DNA from: Gammaproteobacteria bacterium | GTDB lineage: Bacteria > Pseudomonadota > Gammaproteobacteria > Steroidobacterales > Woeseiaceae | Direction of reading: 5' to 3' | NCBI GenBank assembly: GCA_029862045.1 | Contig: JAOTYE010000006.1 | Location: 1 to 64,000, forward strand | DNA length: 64,000 nucleotides | Shown: positions 30,638 to 41,214 of the stretch, piece by piece | Layout: every line of letters begins with the position of its first letter | How positions within the stretch are numbered: the stretch's first letter is position 1 | The notes under the pieces: generated by a model | Told to the model about the DNA's origin: nothing | Databases searched by the model: none | Seen by the model: only the letters and a program-made list of their open reading frames with translations | Translations under genes and position numbers: made by a program

Positions 30638-32378
30638 AAATTTCTTCCGCGCGATGACAGGCTACTGTCGTGCTGTTAATAGTCCTTTGTTCCGGTATTT
30701 CGGTTTTGCAGATGTCGCGTGCATGTGGGCAACGCGGATGAAACGTGCAGCCGCTCGGCGGCGCAAGTGCGGACGGAACTTCGCCAGCGAGCGTTGCCTT
30801 GCCGCCGGCCCGCTCAGGGTCCGGTACCGGTACAGCCGCGAGCAAGGCCCTCGTATACGGGTGGCGCGGTTGTTCGAACAGGGCGTTGTTATCGGCAAGC
30901 TCGACAAGCGCGCCCATATACATGACCAGCACGCGATGACTGATCCCGCGCACCACCGACAAGTCATGCGTTATGAAAACGATCGACAACCCACTGTCGA
31001 TCTGCACTTCGTGCAATAACGCGAGTATTTGTTCGCGCACCGTGCCATCGAGTGCCGCGACAGCCTCATCGCAGACGAGCACTTTGGGCTTGAGAATCAA
31101 CGCGCGGGCGATCGCGACGCGCTGTGCCTCCCCTCCCGACAGTTCGTGCGGATAACGCTCGAGAAACTCCTCGCCAAGGCCGGTCTTTTCGAGTATCGCG
31201 ATTACCTGTTGTTGCCGTGTGTCCGCCGACGCGTCGGGCTCATGAACCAGAAGCGGCTCGGCGACGATATTCGCAACGCGCATCTGTGGATTCAGCGATC
31301 CAACCGGATCCTGAAACACGAGTTGCATGCCGCGTCGCACTGCCGTTGCTCTGTCCTGCGCCAGCCCCTCCAGCGCCGTGCCGCAAAACGCAACGCGGCC
31401 CGACTGCAGCGGCACGAGCCCGAGCACCGCACGCGCAAGACTCGACTTGCCGGAGCCCGACTCACCGACCAACGCGACCGTCTCACCGGCGCGTATCGTC
31501 AGATCCACATCACGTACCGCTTGCAGCCTGGCGTGTCCCGTTTCGCGATAGCTCACCGACGCTCCTTTGATCGTCAGTAACTCGGCGCCCGTCGTTGTCG
31601 TCGGAATATCGGTCCGATCGAGTCGCGGTGCTGCCGCCAGGAGCCGTGCCGTATGCTCATGCTGTGGCCGTGCGAAAACGTCGCGCGTCGCGCCCTGTTC
31701 CACGAGTTCACCCTGCTTAAGCACCAACATGCGCTCGCAATGTCCCGCCACGACACCCAGATCATGAGTAATCAGAAGCAGTGCTGTGTCTTTGCGAATG
31801 TCTTCGAGCAGCTCCAGAATCTGCGCCTGCACGGTTACGTCGAGTGCTGTCGTCGGCTCGTCGGCGATGAGCAGTTCGGGTTCGGTTATCAGCGCTGAGG
31901 CGATCATCGCGCGCTGTCGCATGCCGCCGGATAGTTGATGCGGATATGCCCGGTACTGCCTCTCGGGATCAGACAGACCGACGCGCCTGAGCATGTCGAT
32001 CACTCGCGCCTGAGCCTGTGCACCCTCCGCGAGCCCGTGCTGTAGGAGAATGCGCCGCAACTGCTGGCCGATCCGAACGAATGGATTGAGCGCTTGCGCC
32101 GGATCCTGAAACACGATCGCCAGGCGTTGCGCCCGCACCGAGTCCAACGCCCGCTCGCTCGCTCCCAATAACGCCGTTTTTTCGAACCGGATGTCACCGC
32201 TAACATCGGCTTGTGCGGGCAAGAGGCCCAGGATCGCGAGCGCCGTCTGCGATTTCCCGGATCCTGACTCGCCAACGAGCCCCACCGATTCGCCTTTCTC
32301 AATCGCAAAGCTAAGACCGTTCACCGCGATAGCGTCGTCATAGCGAATAGTGAGGCCCGCAACGCTTAACAGGCTCAT
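30636..32378 (-). CDS. Peptide ABC importer ATPase, two fused nucleotide-binding domains
   Basis: Protein of 580 aa joining two ABC ATPases of the Opp/Dpp type, like YejF. Each half has Walker A ([24 protein letters not shown]) and a signature ([20 protein letters not shown]). The C-terminal [10 protein letters not shown] motif is typical of peptide importers and often holds an Fe-S cluster. It powers the OppB/OppC-like channel encoded upstream; its ATG overlaps the stop of that permease gene as ATGA. Confidence 0.93.
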   Translation of the reverse strand: MSLLSVAGLTIRYDDAIAVNGLSFAIEKGESVGLVGESGSGKSQTALAILGLLPAQADVSGDIRFEKTALLGASERALDSVRAQRLAIVFQDPAQALNPFVRIGQQLRRILLQHGLAEGAQAQARVIDMLRRVGLSDPERQYRAYPHQLSGGMRQRAMIASALITEPELLIADEPTTALDVTVQAQILELLEDIRKDTALLLITHDLGVVAGHCERMLVLKQGELVEQGATRDVFARPQHEHTARLLAAAPRLDRTDIPTTTTGAELLTIKGASVSYRETGHARLQAVRDVDLTIRAGETVALVGESGSGKSSLARAVLGLVPLQSGRVAFCGTALEGLAQDRATAVRRGMQLVFQDPVGSLNPQMRVANIVAEPLLVHEPDASADTRQQQVIAILEKTGLGEEFLERYPHELSGGEAQRVAIARALILKPKVLVCDEAVAALDGTVREQILALLHEVQIDSGLSIVFITHDLSVVRGISHRVLVMYMGALVELADNNALFEQPRHPYTRALLAAVPVPDPERAGGKATLAGEVPSALAPPSGCTFHPRCPHARDICKTEIPEQRTINSTTVACHRAEEI

Positions 32379-33220
32379 CGTTCGGACCTCGAGTCGAAGA
32401 CGTCGCGCATCGCATCACCGAAAAAGTTGAAGCACAGTAGAATCGTCGCGAGCAGACCCGCCGGTATTAGCAGCATCCACGACGCACCTTCCATTTGATT
32501 GACGCCTGCGTCGACCAGCGCTCCGAGCGACGTTTGCGGCTCCTGAATGCCGAGACCCAGAAAACTCAGGAACGACTCAACCAGGATTGCCTGAGGAATC
32601 GTCAACGTAACGTAGACAATAACCACGCCGAGCAGGTTCGGCGCGATGTGTCGCATGATTATCGCTGCGGTCGACACGCCGGTCAGTCGCGCAGCATCTA
32701 CGAACTCCCGCTCACGAAGGGATAGCGTCTGGCCGCGAACGATGCGGGCCATATCGAGCCAGTTGATTGCGCCGATCGCCACGAATATCAGCAGGAAGTT
32801 CCGCTCGAACGCGACCATGAGAAGAATCACGAAGAAAATAAACGGCAGCGCATAGAGCGTGTCGACAAAACGCATCATGATCGCATCGACGCGGCCACCA
32901 ACGTAACCCGCGACGGCACCGTACATGACGCCGATAACCAGGCTTACGACGCTCGCCACGACCGCAACGACAATCGTGATCTGCACTCCCAGCATTGACC
33001 GCACAAACAGGTCCCGTCCGAGGTCGTCCGTGCCAAACAGGTGAAATCCAGCAGTTCCCGGGCGCTGCAGCAGATTATCGAAGTTTGTCTGTAGATAATC
33101 GTGCGGGCTGATTAATGGTCCAACGATCGCCACGATGACAATGCCGATGAGGATACCGCCACTCACCATCACTGCGCGGTTTTCGCGCATGCGGCGCCAG
33201 ATGTTGAAAAGTGTCGTCAT
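32375..33220 (-). CDS. Peptide ABC importer permease (OppC/DppC-like)
   Basis: Inner-membrane permease of 281 aa starting MTTLFNIWRRMRENRAV. It has six helices with the EAA loop (DAARLTGVSTAAIIMRHIAPN) and the LGTDDLGRD-like segment LFGTDDLGRDLFVR typical of OppC. The frame is open far upstream, to 33664, but that part is a shadow of the partner permease. ATG 33220 overlaps the partner's stop (ATGA). Confidence 0.93.
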   Translation of the reverse strand: MTTLFNIWRRMRENRAVMVSGGILIGIVIVAIVGPLISPHDYLQTNFDNLLQRPGTAGFHLFGTDDLGRDLFVRSMLGVQITIVVAVVASVVSLVIGVMYGAVAGYVGGRVDAIMMRFVDTLYALPFIFFVILLMVAFERNFLLIFVAIGAINWLDMARIVRGQTLSLREREFVDAARLTGVSTAAIIMRHIAPNLLGVVIVYVTLTIPQAILVESFLSFLGLGIQEPQTSLGALVDAGVNQMEGASWMLLIPAGLLATILLCFNFFGDAMRDVFDSRSER

Positions 33221-34140
33221 CGCTGCCGGATCCGCGGATCGATCGCGCCATACAAAATGTCGACAACGAGGTTCAATAGAATGACGAGCGTTGCGTAGAA
33301 AATAACGATGCCGAGCACCAGCGTGTAGTCGCGATTGAGCGCAGCGCGCACAAAGAACTGGCCGAGTCCGGGAATGCCGAAAATCTCTTCGACGACCACG
33401 GACCCCGTAAGAATGGCCGCAATCGCCGGCCCCATATAAGACAGTACGGGAAGCATTGCCGGTTTGAGCGCGTGATAACGGACGATGGCCGTCGTGCCAA
33501 GTCCCTGCGCGCGCGCTGTGCGCACGAAATCGCTCGCAAGAACATCGATCATGCTCGCGCGCGTCAGCCGCGCAATGTACGCGACCTGTGGCAGCGCAAG
33601 CGCGATAACAGGCAGCAAGAACCGTGCTGCGCCTTCGTTGCCACTCCAGCCCGCCGGCAACCATTGCAGCTTGACTGCGAGCAGCAGCACGAGCACAGGC
33701 GCAATAACAAATACGGGGATCGAAATACCTGTCATGGCGAACGCCATAACCGAACGATCAGGCAGCGTATTGCGGCGCAGCGCCGCAAACGAACCTGCTG
33801 CAACACCGAACACCACGGCCAACAGCATTGCCATTGTGCCGAGCTTCAGGGAGATCGGAAATGCTGTGCCAATCAGCTCGCTGACCGTGTGATCACGATA
33901 TCGGTACGACGGCCCGAGATCACCTTGCAGGAGCCCGGCAAAGTACCGATAAAATTGTCGATGCAGCGGTTCATCGAGGTGATACGCAGCCGCAATGTTG
34001 GCCTCGATTTCGGCCGACAGCACGCGTTCGTCGTCAAACGGCCCGCCGGGTGCGGCATGCACCATCAGAAAAGCGAGCACAATTACCAACAACAGCGTCG
34101 GAATTGCACCCAGCAGTCGCAGCAGGGCGTATTTCAGCAA
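33217..34140 (-). CDS. Peptide ABC importer permease (OppB/DppB-like)
   Basis: Permease of 307 aa with six membrane helices. The family start is MLKYALLRLLGAIPTLLLV, the EAA loop is ARAQGLGTTAIVRYHALKPAMLP, and the C-terminal IFGIPGLGQFFVRA is conserved. It follows the binding-protein gene by 13 bp and overlaps the next permease gene by 4 bp. Confidence 0.93.
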   Translation of the reverse strand: MLKYALLRLLGAIPTLLLVIVLAFLMVHAAPGGPFDDERVLSAEIEANIAAAYHLDEPLHRQFYRYFAGLLQGDLGPSYRYRDHTVSELIGTAFPISLKLGTMAMLLAVVFGVAAGSFAALRRNTLPDRSVMAFAMTGISIPVFVIAPVLVLLLAVKLQWLPAGWSGNEGAARFLLPVIALALPQVAYIARLTRASMIDVLASDFVRTARAQGLGTTAIVRYHALKPAMLPVLSYMGPAIAAILTGSVVVEEIFGIPGLGQFFVRAALNRDYTLVLGIVIFYATLVILLNLVVDILYGAIDPRIRQR

Positions 34141-34153
34141 GGCTGTGTTCCGA

Positions 34154-35782
34154 TTAAGGTGTGGCGGCAGTCGGCGCCAGACTCAGATGCTGACTGTAAT
34201 GATAATCCAGCACATTGTCTCCCCAGCCGATGATATCCGGACTGACAAGATGCTTGCTGACGTAGAAGTACAGTGGAATGACGGGGTGGTCGGCGAGCAA
34301 CACCCGCTCTGCCTCTTCAAGATGGTAACGTCTGCTTTTTGGATCGACCTGTTCCGCTGCCTGCTGCATCAAAGCGTCATATTGGTCGTTCTTGTAGCCG
34401 GGCATGTTCGACGGATTACCGCCTTCCATGATGCTCAGAAACGTATGCGCATCGTTGTAGTCACCAATCCAGCTGGAGCGAAAAACCTGCGTTACCTCGC
34501 GATCACGCATGTTGGCGAGTAATACCTGAAATTCCTCATTGACCAGCGTCGTCTCAACGCCGAGCACGTCGCGCCACATCGATTGCACAGCGAGTGCAAT
34601 CTTTTTCTCTGTGTCCGAGGTGTTGTAGCGTAGCTCGATTTGCAATGGTTTTTCGGGTCCGTAACCCGCTTCGCGCAGCAACAGTCTTGCGTGTGCGTTG
34701 CGCTCATCCTGGCTTTGCTCCGCGTAGATAAAGCGCCGCGGCTCGTAATTGTCGACGCCGGGCGGCACCCAGCTGTAAGCCGGTTCTTCGCCGCGACCCG
34801 TTATCCTATTGACCAGCACGTCGCGGTCGACCGCCATTGACAGCGCTTCGCGCAGTTCCGGGTTGCCCTTGAACGGCGGCTTGGTCAGGTTGAATCCATA
34901 ATAGTAAACGCCGAGATAAGGCGCGATATGCAATTCTTCTGGATGCTCCTCGCGAATCTGCGCGAAGTTGTCCGGCGGCACGCTGCCTGTGATGTGAAGT
35001 TCGCCTGCGCGAAAGCGGTTCAGCTGCGTCATTTCCTGTGTCAGTACGTGGTAACGGACTTCGTCAATCGCTGTTGCCGCATTGTTCCAGTAGTGCTCGT
35101 TGCGGCTTAGCTCAAGAACTGAGCCCGGTTCCCACGCATCGAGTTTGTAGGCGCCGTTCGACAGCAGGTTGCCGGCGCGCGTGAACGCGTCGCCGTGCTC
35201 GGCGACAGCGTCCGGATGTACCGGGAACGTGCTTGGGTAGGTCAACAGACTGAGCAGGTACGGCGTCGGCCGCACAAGCGTAATGACCAGCGTCCGGTCA
35301 TCGACGGCCTCGACACCAAGATCCGCCGGTGGCGAATCACCCGCGATGATGTCCTGCGCATTGACGATATCGCCCAGCATCTGCGCGTAGAACGCTGCCG
35401 TCGCCGGATCGACGAGTCGCCGCAGGCTAAACGCAAAATGCCCGGCTGTAACTGGCTGCCCGTTTGACCAGCGCGCGTCCTCGCGAAGGTGGAATGTGTA
35501 AGTAAGGCCATCCTCGGAAATCGTCCACTCCGCTGCCGCGCCGGCCACGAGTTCCCCCGTTGCCGAATACGAAAGCAGACCCTCGCCAATATCCCGCAGC
35601 AAATTGGCGGCCTGCACGCTGCGCATCTCATGGGGGTCGAGCGACTCCGGGTCCGATGTCAGGCCGCGTTGCAGCACCGACTCCACCGCTTCGTCCCTTG
35701 CGGGATCGCTGCAAGCGAATAACAACGCGCCCAGCAGGACAATGCTGGCGGCAAGTGCCCCGGCAAGGCGAAAGGTTTTCAT
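34154..35782 (-). CDS. Peptide-binding lipoprotein of an ABC importer (OppA family)
   Basis: Solute-binding protein family 5, 542 aa. The lipobox LLFACSDP puts the acylated Cys near residue 24. The hallmark start GLTSDPESLDPH and later DARWSNGQPVTAGHFAFSLRR are OppA-like, so oligopeptides are the likely ligands. It is the first gene of the importer operon, and its ATG overlaps the mnmG stop (TAATG), so peptide import is coupled to mnmG translation. Confidence 0.93.
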   Translation of the reverse strand: MKTFRLAGALAASIVLLGALLFACSDPARDEAVESVLQRGLTSDPESLDPHEMRSVQAANLLRDIGEGLLSYSATGELVAGAAAEWTISEDGLTYTFHLREDARWSNGQPVTAGHFAFSLRRLVDPATAAFYAQMLGDIVNAQDIIAGDSPPADLGVEAVDDRTLVITLVRPTPYLLSLLTYPSTFPVHPDAVAEHGDAFTRAGNLLSNGAYKLDAWEPGSVLELSRNEHYWNNAATAIDEVRYHVLTQEMTQLNRFRAGELHITGSVPPDNFAQIREEHPEELHIAPYLGVYYYGFNLTKPPFKGNPELREALSMAVDRDVLVNRITGRGEEPAYSWVPPGVDNYEPRRFIYAEQSQDERNAHARLLLREAGYGPEKPLQIELRYNTSDTEKKIALAVQSMWRDVLGVETTLVNEEFQVLLANMRDREVTQVFRSSWIGDYNDAHTFLSIMEGGNPSNMPGYKNDQYDALMQQAAEQVDPKSRRYHLEEAERVLLADHPVIPLYFYVSKHLVSPDIIGWGDNVLDYHYSQHLSLAPTAATP

Positions 35783-37683
35783 TACGCTGATTTCCTGAGC
35801 TGTCGCTTTTTGAGGTGTATGAGTAGCAACGACACGGCCGACGGCGTCATGCCTTCCAGGCGCGACGCCTGACCCAAGGTAAGCGGGCGCGCCAACGTGA
35901 GTCGCTGGCGTGCCTCGTTCGACAGTCCGTCAACGGACCCGTAGTCGATATCTTCGGGCAGACGCAGTGACTCCTGCTTGACGTGCTTCGCTATTTCCCG
36001 TTCCTGCCGATCGATGTAGCCCGCATACTTCGCCTGCACTTCGAGCTGCGACTCGACCTGTTCCCGTTGTTCATCACAGCAAAGGTCGCGCGCATCAAGC
36101 CCGCCGACCATCGACAGCCCGGACACGGCGGCGTAATCGAGTTCCGGTCGCCGCAGCAGCTCCGCAGCCGCGCACTCGCGCTGCAGCTCCTTGCCAATAA
36201 GACACTTGTCGTTTTCGCTTAGCAGGACCGGACGCAACATGATGCTGCTGAGTCGCTGTTGCTCCCTGGCAACCGCCTCCCGTTTGCTGTTGAACACAGA
36301 CCAGCGTTCATCATCGACAAGGCCGAGTTCGCGGCCCACGGGCGTCAGCCGCAGATCGGCATTGTCCTCACGCAGCGTCAGACGATACTCGGCGCGACTC
36401 GTAAACATGCGATACGGCTCGCTCACACCCCGCGTGATCAGATCATCAACCAGCACACCGATATAAGCTTCGTCGCGCCGCGGAAACCACTGTTCTTTCT
36501 CCTGAGCTCGGCGTGCAGCATTGACACCGGCAAGCAAGCCTTGTGCGCCGGCCTCTTCATAGCCCGTTGTGCCATTGATCTGACCGGCGAAATACAAGCC
36601 GGCAAGCGCCTTTGTTTCAAGCGTGGGCCTGAGATCGCGTGGATCGAAGTAGTCGTATTCGATCGCATAGCCAGGCTGCGTGATGCGCGCACGCTCAAAT
36701 CCTGGAATCGTGCGCACGAATCGCTCTTGCACGTCGGCAGGGAGGCTCGTCGAAATCCCGTTCGGGTAGACAATGTCGGTCGTCAACCCCTCTGGCTCGA
36801 CAAAGATCTGGTGTGACGCCTTGTCAGCGAAACGCACGATCTTGTCTTCAACCGACGGGCAATAGCGTGGTCCTACGCCCGCGATAGCCCCGCTGTACAT
36901 CGGCGATTCGTCGAGCGAACCGCGAATGATGTCGTGTGTCTGCCGGGTCGTCTTCGTGATGTGGCACGAAACCTGTTGTGGGTGATCGCCGCGACGCCCA
37001 AGGAAAGAAAACACCGGCATCGGGTCGTCACCAGGCTGTTCAGCCATCGCTGCGTAATTGAGCGTCTTGCCGTCAAGCCTCGGCGGTGTTCCGGTCTTCA
37101 GGCGCGCAGCGCGAAACGGTAGTTCGCGCAAGCGCTCCGCAAGCTTGATCGAGGGCGCATCGCCCACGCGGCCCCCGGCTTTTTCGCTGCGCCCAATCAG
37201 AATGCGCCCACCCAGAAACGTACCAACGGTCAATACGACGGCGTCCGCCCGGAATTCGGCCCCGTCTGCGGTCGTGACCCCCACGACCTTATCGCCAATA
37301 ACGATCAGGTCGTCCACCGAGTGCTCTGCCAGCGACAAATTGGACTGCTTCTCGAGCGCGCGGCGAATTTCGCGCTTGTACAGTTCGCGATCTGCTTGCG
37401 CTCGCGTCGCCCTGACTGCAGGCCCTTTGCTCGCATTAAGCGTCCGAAACTGAATGCCTGCACGATCGACGGCTGCCGCCATCGCGCCGCCCAGCGCATC
37501 GATCTCCCGAGTGAGGTGCCCCTTGCCGATGCCGCCAATTGCCGGGTTGCAGCTCATCTGCCCGAGCGTCGCGACTTTTTGCGTAATCAGAAGCGTGCGT
37601 GCGCCCGCCCGCGCGGCAGCCAGAGAGGCTTCCGTGCCGGCGTGGCCGCCGCCGATTACGATGACATCGTGGACTAGAGACAT
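35782..37683 (-). CDS. mnmG: tRNA U34 carboxymethylaminomethyl enzyme subunit MnmG
   Basis: FAD protein that with MnmE installs cmnm5U at the wobble base. It starts [19 protein letters not shown] with the dinucleotide-binding site at about residues 7-19; [23 protein letters not shown] and [13 protein letters not shown] are family motifs. The 633-aa length agrees with E. coli (629). The open frame to 37803 adds non-family residues. Usually rsmG and parAB follow it; here the peptide importer operon does. Confidence 0.97.
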   Translation of the reverse strand: MSLVHDVIVIGGGHAGTEASLAAARAGARTLLITQKVATLGQMSCNPAIGGIGKGHLTREIDALGGAMAAAVDRAGIQFRTLNASKGPAVRATRAQADRELYKREIRRALEKQSNLSLAEHSVDDLIVIGDKVVGVTTADGAEFRADAVVLTVGTFLGGRILIGRSEKAGGRVGDAPSIKLAERLRELPFRAARLKTGTPPRLDGKTLNYAAMAEQPGDDPMPVFSFLGRRGDHPQQVSCHITKTTRQTHDIIRGSLDESPMYSGAIAGVGPRYCPSVEDKIVRFADKASHQIFVEPEGLTTDIVYPNGISTSLPADVQERFVRTIPGFERARITQPGYAIEYDYFDPRDLRPTLETKALAGLYFAGQINGTTGYEEAGAQGLLAGVNAARRAQEKEQWFPRRDEAYIGVLVDDLITRGVSEPYRMFTSRAEYRLTLREDNADLRLTPVGRELGLVDDERWSVFNSKREAVAREQQRLSSIMLRPVLLSENDKCLIGKELQRECAAAELLRRPELDYAAVSGLSMVGGLDARDLCCDEQREQVESQLEVQAKYAGYIDRQEREIAKHVKQESLRLPEDIDYGSVDGLSNEARQRLTLARPLTLGQASRLEGMTPSAVSLLLIHLKKRQLRKSA

Positions 37684-37844
37684 GGTTTGACACTGAGGAA
37701 TGACGGGCGCGCATTTTAGTCGTTGCCCGCCGCCACCGCCACAAAACAGCGCCCATATATGGTCATCGGGGCTTTTCGTTCCGGCTTTACTTGTGTCAAT
37801 CAACTCGCCAAGATTGCACCGCCCAACGATACTGCGAATTCTCT

Positions 37845-39302
37845 ATGCTTCGAATGACGGCGTTAGCGCTGCTGCTCTTGCTTGCCTCGACAGGCGCTCC
37901 CGGCTCAACAACGCTCGAACTGAGCGATTGCCGCATCAGCGCCGGGCCTGGCTATCCGGGCATCAAGGCGCGTTGCGGTACGTTCCTGCGACCGCTGAAC
38001 CCGGAGGACCCGGACGCCGGCCAGCTGGAGCTTCGGGTGGCCGTCGTGCCGGCACTCGACCTCAATCCGGAGCCTGACCCGTTGGTGCCGCTGGCGGGCG
38101 GGCCGGGCGGCGGCGCGATTCAGTTCTATGCGGCGTATTACAGCGCTTTCGAGCCGGTGCGCCGCGAACGGGACATCCTGCTGCTCGATCAGCGTGGTAC
38201 TGGCGCTTCGGCGCGCATGGATTGCCCGTTCGATGACCATGTCGTTGAAGGTCAGTACACCGACGAGCAAACCCTTGAGTTCACAAGATCGTGCCTTGAA
38301 CAACTCCCTCACGACCCGCGGTTCTTCACAACCAGTCTCGCGGTCGCTGACCTCGAGGCCCTGCGGCTGGCGCTTGGCTATCCGGCGCTGAACCTGCTGG
38401 GGACGTCGTACGGTACGCGCGTCGCACAACATTTTGCGCGTCGCTACCCTGACTCGACACGCACAATCGTTCTTGACGGCGTGGTCCCACCGCAGCTTCC
38501 ACTTGGCCCGGAGATTGCTACCGAAGCACAGCGTGCACTCGACGATATTCTCGCTCGCTGCCTGAGCGATATCGCTTGCAACGAACGCTTTCCGGAGATC
38601 GACCTGGATTTCGAATCGATTCGGGCGCTGGTCAACGAGCAACCAGTCCGCGTAGAGCTATCAGACCCGGTTACGGGTAAGCGTGAATCTTTGGACTTCG
38701 GCCGCAACGAGCTTGCCGCCGCGATTCGTCTCCTCGCGTATCAGCCGCGGTCGATAGCGATCATGCCGCTCCTGATTCACGAGGCCGCCAACGATAACTT
38801 CGTTCCGCTCGCGGCACAGTTTCAGTTGACGGTCAGCAGTCTTGCGGACGCGTTAGCGCTCGGCATGCACAATTCGGTCGTCTGCACCGAAGACCTGCCG
38901 TTCATCGACAGGGATACGGTCGACTTTGGCGCACTGAACGAGACGTATATCGGTGCGTTGCAGTTCGAGGCGCTCGAAACGATTTGCTCGATCTGGCCCC
39001 GCGGACCCATCGACGACGGCTTCGCCGAGCCTCTGGCCACGGACATTCCGGTACTGTTGCTATCGGGCGAGGCCGATCCGATTACGCCGCCGCGGTACGC
39101 CGACCTCGCCGCCGTCGCGCTGCGCAATGCCCGCCATTTGATCGGCGACCGGCAAGGTCACGGGCAAATTGCGGCCGGCTGTATGCCAGACATCGTTGCC
39201 CGGTTCGTCTCAACAGCAGATTCCGGGGCACTTGACGTTGCCTGCATGGAAACCGCGTTCATCATGCCGTTTTTTCTGGATTTTTCCGGTCCCATGCCAT
39301 GA
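37845..39302 (+). CDS. Exported alpha/beta hydrolase, TAP-like aminopeptidase family
   Basis: Protein of 485 aa with a Sec signal peptide (MLRMTALALLLLLASTGAPGS). The alpha/beta-hydrolase core has the oxyanion region LAGGPGGGA, DQRGTGAS, the nucleophile Ser in GTSYGTR, the acid in LSGEADPITPP and the histidine in RQGHGQIA. This layout matches tripeptidyl/prolyl aminopeptidases (S33 with a TAP C-terminal domain), so it probably trims peptides in the periplasm. Its stop overlaps the ABC ATPase start (ATGA), and it heads a five-gene operon. The start is ATG 37845. Confidence 0.87.
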   Translation: MLRMTALALLLLLASTGAPGSTTLELSDCRISAGPGYPGIKARCGTFLRPLNPEDPDAGQLELRVAVVPALDLNPEPDPLVPLAGGPGGGAIQFYAAYYSAFEPVRRERDILLLDQRGTGASARMDCPFDDHVVEGQYTDEQTLEFTRSCLEQLPHDPRFFTTSLAVADLEALRLALGYPALNLLGTSYGTRVAQHFARRYPDSTRTIVLDGVVPPQLPLGPEIATEAQRALDDILARCLSDIACNERFPEIDLDFESIRALVNEQPVRVELSDPVTGKRESLDFGRNELAAAIRLLAYQPRSIAIMPLLIHEAANDNFVPLAAQFQLTVSSLADALALGMHNSVVCTEDLPFIDRDTVDFGALNETYIGALQFEALETICSIWPRGPIDDGFAEPLATDIPVLLLSGEADPITPPRYADLAAVALRNARHLIGDRQGHGQIAAGCMPDIVARFVSTADSGALDVACMETAFIMPFFLDFSGPMP

Positions 39303-40027
39303 TCCGCGTTAACGACATCCATAAGTCATTCGGCAAAGTCCGCGCCGTTCGCGGTGTTAGTTTCGAGGCGCCAGACGGCAAGATCACAGGTTTGCTCGGC
39401 CCTAACGGCGCGGGCAAATCCACGACGTTGCGAGTGCTGTACACGGTCCTCACGCCCGACAAGGGCCGCGCATCGATAGACGGTGTCGACGTCGTTACGG
39501 ACAGCCTCAAAGCGAGACAGCGCATCGGCGCATTGCCGCACGGCGCCGGTCTGTATCCGCACCTTACAGCGCGTGAAAACATCGCCTATTACGCGACGCT
39601 GTGCGGCCTCGACAAGCGCGACATTGAGGCCCGGGTTGCGGGCATTGTGGATCTCCTCGAAATCGGCGACTTCGCCGATCGCCGCACGAAAGGCTTTTCC
39701 CATGGACAGCGGACCAAGGTCTCTCTGGCTCGGGCGCTCGTGCATAACCCGCAGAACGTCATCCTCGACGAACCAAGTAACGGGCTTGACGTCATGGCAA
39801 CCCGTTCGTTGCGTGATCTGATTTTGAAACTCAAAGACGCCGGCCGCTGTGTCTTGTTTTCGAGCCATGTCATGCAGGAGGTGGCCGCTCTCTGCGATGA
39901 CATCGTCATCATCGCAAACGGCAAGGTGGCCATTGACGATTCCGTGGATGGAATCCGGCGCCGCACGGGTTGCGATGACCTTGAAGACGCGTTCGTCCGC
40001 GCTATCGAGATGGTGGGGCCCGAATAA
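39299..40027 (+). CDS. ABC exporter ATPase (NatA-like)
   Basis: Single nucleotide-binding domain of 242 aa: Walker A GPNGAGKST, signature FSHGQRTKVSLARAL (slightly unusual FSHGQ), Walker B VILDEPSNGLD and H-loop SSHVMQEV. Closest in style to NatA of Na+ ABC exporters. It overlaps the hydrolase stop and the permease start (TAATG). The substrate may be Na+ or, given the peptidase neighbours, a peptide or lipid. Confidence 0.9.
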   Translation: MIRVNDIHKSFGKVRAVRGVSFEAPDGKITGLLGPNGAGKSTTLRVLYTVLTPDKGRASIDGVDVVTDSLKARQRIGALPHGAGLYPHLTARENIAYYATLCGLDKRDIEARVAGIVDLLEIGDFADRRTKGFSHGQRTKVSLARALVHNPQNVILDEPSNGLDVMATRSLRDLILKLKDAGRCVLFSSHVMQEVAALCDDIVIIANGKVAIDDSVDGIRRRTGCDDLEDAFVRAIEMVGPE

Positions 40028-41205
40028 TGCGGACGCTGATTACGGTTTTCATCAAAGAGGTCATCGATAACTTTCGTGACCGGCGTACGCTCGCCTCCGC
40101 GCTGATTATGGGCCCGTTGTTTGGGCCACTACTATTCGCGTTTGTTATCAACCTGTCGATCGAGCGCTCGCTCGATGACATCGACCGTGTGCTGGAAGTG
40201 CCCGTTCTCGGACAGCAACATGCTCCCAACCTGATGCGCTACCTCGAAAGCCACAACATCGAGGTTATCGAGGGACCTCCCGGTCGTGCCGCCGCGATCG
40301 ACGCAGTCACGACAGGCAAGCACGATGTCATCGTAATCGTCCCTGCCGGTTTTGGTGAGCAGCTCGCTGACACAATACCGGCGAAGATAGAGCTGATCTC
40401 CGATCAGGCGAATACGCAAGCCGAACGCGATGCTCGCCGCGTACGCAACGCGCTGCACTCTTACAACCAGGAGCTCGCCGCAATTCGCCTCGTGGCGCGA
40501 GGCGTCAGCCCGATAGTGTTGCGGCCCTTTAACGTGGATGAGATCGACGTGTCGACGCCCAGCGGTCGCTCTGCGATGTTGCTCGGCATGATGAGCTACT
40601 TCTTCATCTTCGCCCTGCTCATGGGTGGCATGTACCTGGCGATCGACACGACGGCCGGCGAGCGGGAGCGTGGTTCGCTCGAACCAATTCTGACGCTGCC
40701 GGTAACTCGAGACCAGTTGATGTTGGGAAAAATAGCCGCCACCTGCGTTTTCATGGCCGTGTCACTCCTGCTCAGTCTTTGCTCGTTCTTCGTTGCGCTG
40801 AAGTTCATGCCGCTGGAACAGCTCGGCATGACGCCTAACTTTGGTCCCGATGTCGTCATCGCAGCGTTTTTCGTGCTCGCGCCGTTCATTCTGCTCGGCG
40901 CGTCCCTGATGACCCTGGTCGCCTCCTTTACGAAAAGCTACAAAGAGGCCCAAACCTGGCTCAGCGTGGTGCTTGTTGCGCCGACGCTGCCCATATTGAT
41001 CGTTAGCATTCTCACGCTGCGCCCGCAGCTCGAATTCATGTTCATACCGAGCCTGAGCCAACACCTGTTGCTCGTCGATATGATCAAGAACGAGCCCGTG
41101 AACATGCTGCACGTGGCCATCTCGGTGACGAGCACAATTGCGCTCGGCGCCGTGCTCACGTGGATCTGCGCTCGGCTGTATCGGCGAGAGGGGCTGCTGG
41201 GGTAG
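40027..41205 (+). CDS. ABC-2 type permease (NatB-like)
   Basis: Protein of 392 aa with one N-terminal helix (LASALIMGPLFGPLLFAFVINL), a periplasmic domain of about 170 aa, then five or six C-terminal helices. The ABC-2 signature region is DTTAGERERGSLEPILTLPVTRDQLMLGK. The architecture is that of NatB and related exporters. It forms the transporter with the preceding ATPase and ends 9 bp before the first M16 gene. Confidence 0.9.
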   Translation: MRTLITVFIKEVIDNFRDRRTLASALIMGPLFGPLLFAFVINLSIERSLDDIDRVLEVPVLGQQHAPNLMRYLESHNIEVIEGPPGRAAAIDAVTTGKHDVIVIVPAGFGEQLADTIPAKIELISDQANTQAERDARRVRNALHSYNQELAAIRLVARGVSPIVLRPFNVDEIDVSTPSGRSAMLLGMMSYFFIFALLMGGMYLAIDTTAGERERGSLEPILTLPVTRDQLMLGKIAATCVFMAVSLLLSLCSFFVALKFMPLEQLGMTPNFGPDVVIAAFFVLAPFILLGASLMTLVASFTKSYKEAQTWLSVVLVAPTLPILIVSILTLRPQLEFMFIPSLSQHLLLVDMIKNEPVNMLHVAISVTSTIALGAVLTWICARLYRREGLLG

Positions 41206-41214
41206 GATGCGACC

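Noticed and set aside
32375..33664. 429-codon form of the OppC-like permease
   Set aside because: The first part is an out-of-frame shadow of the overlapping permease; the family start MTTLFNIW at 33220 with an ATGA overlap is better.
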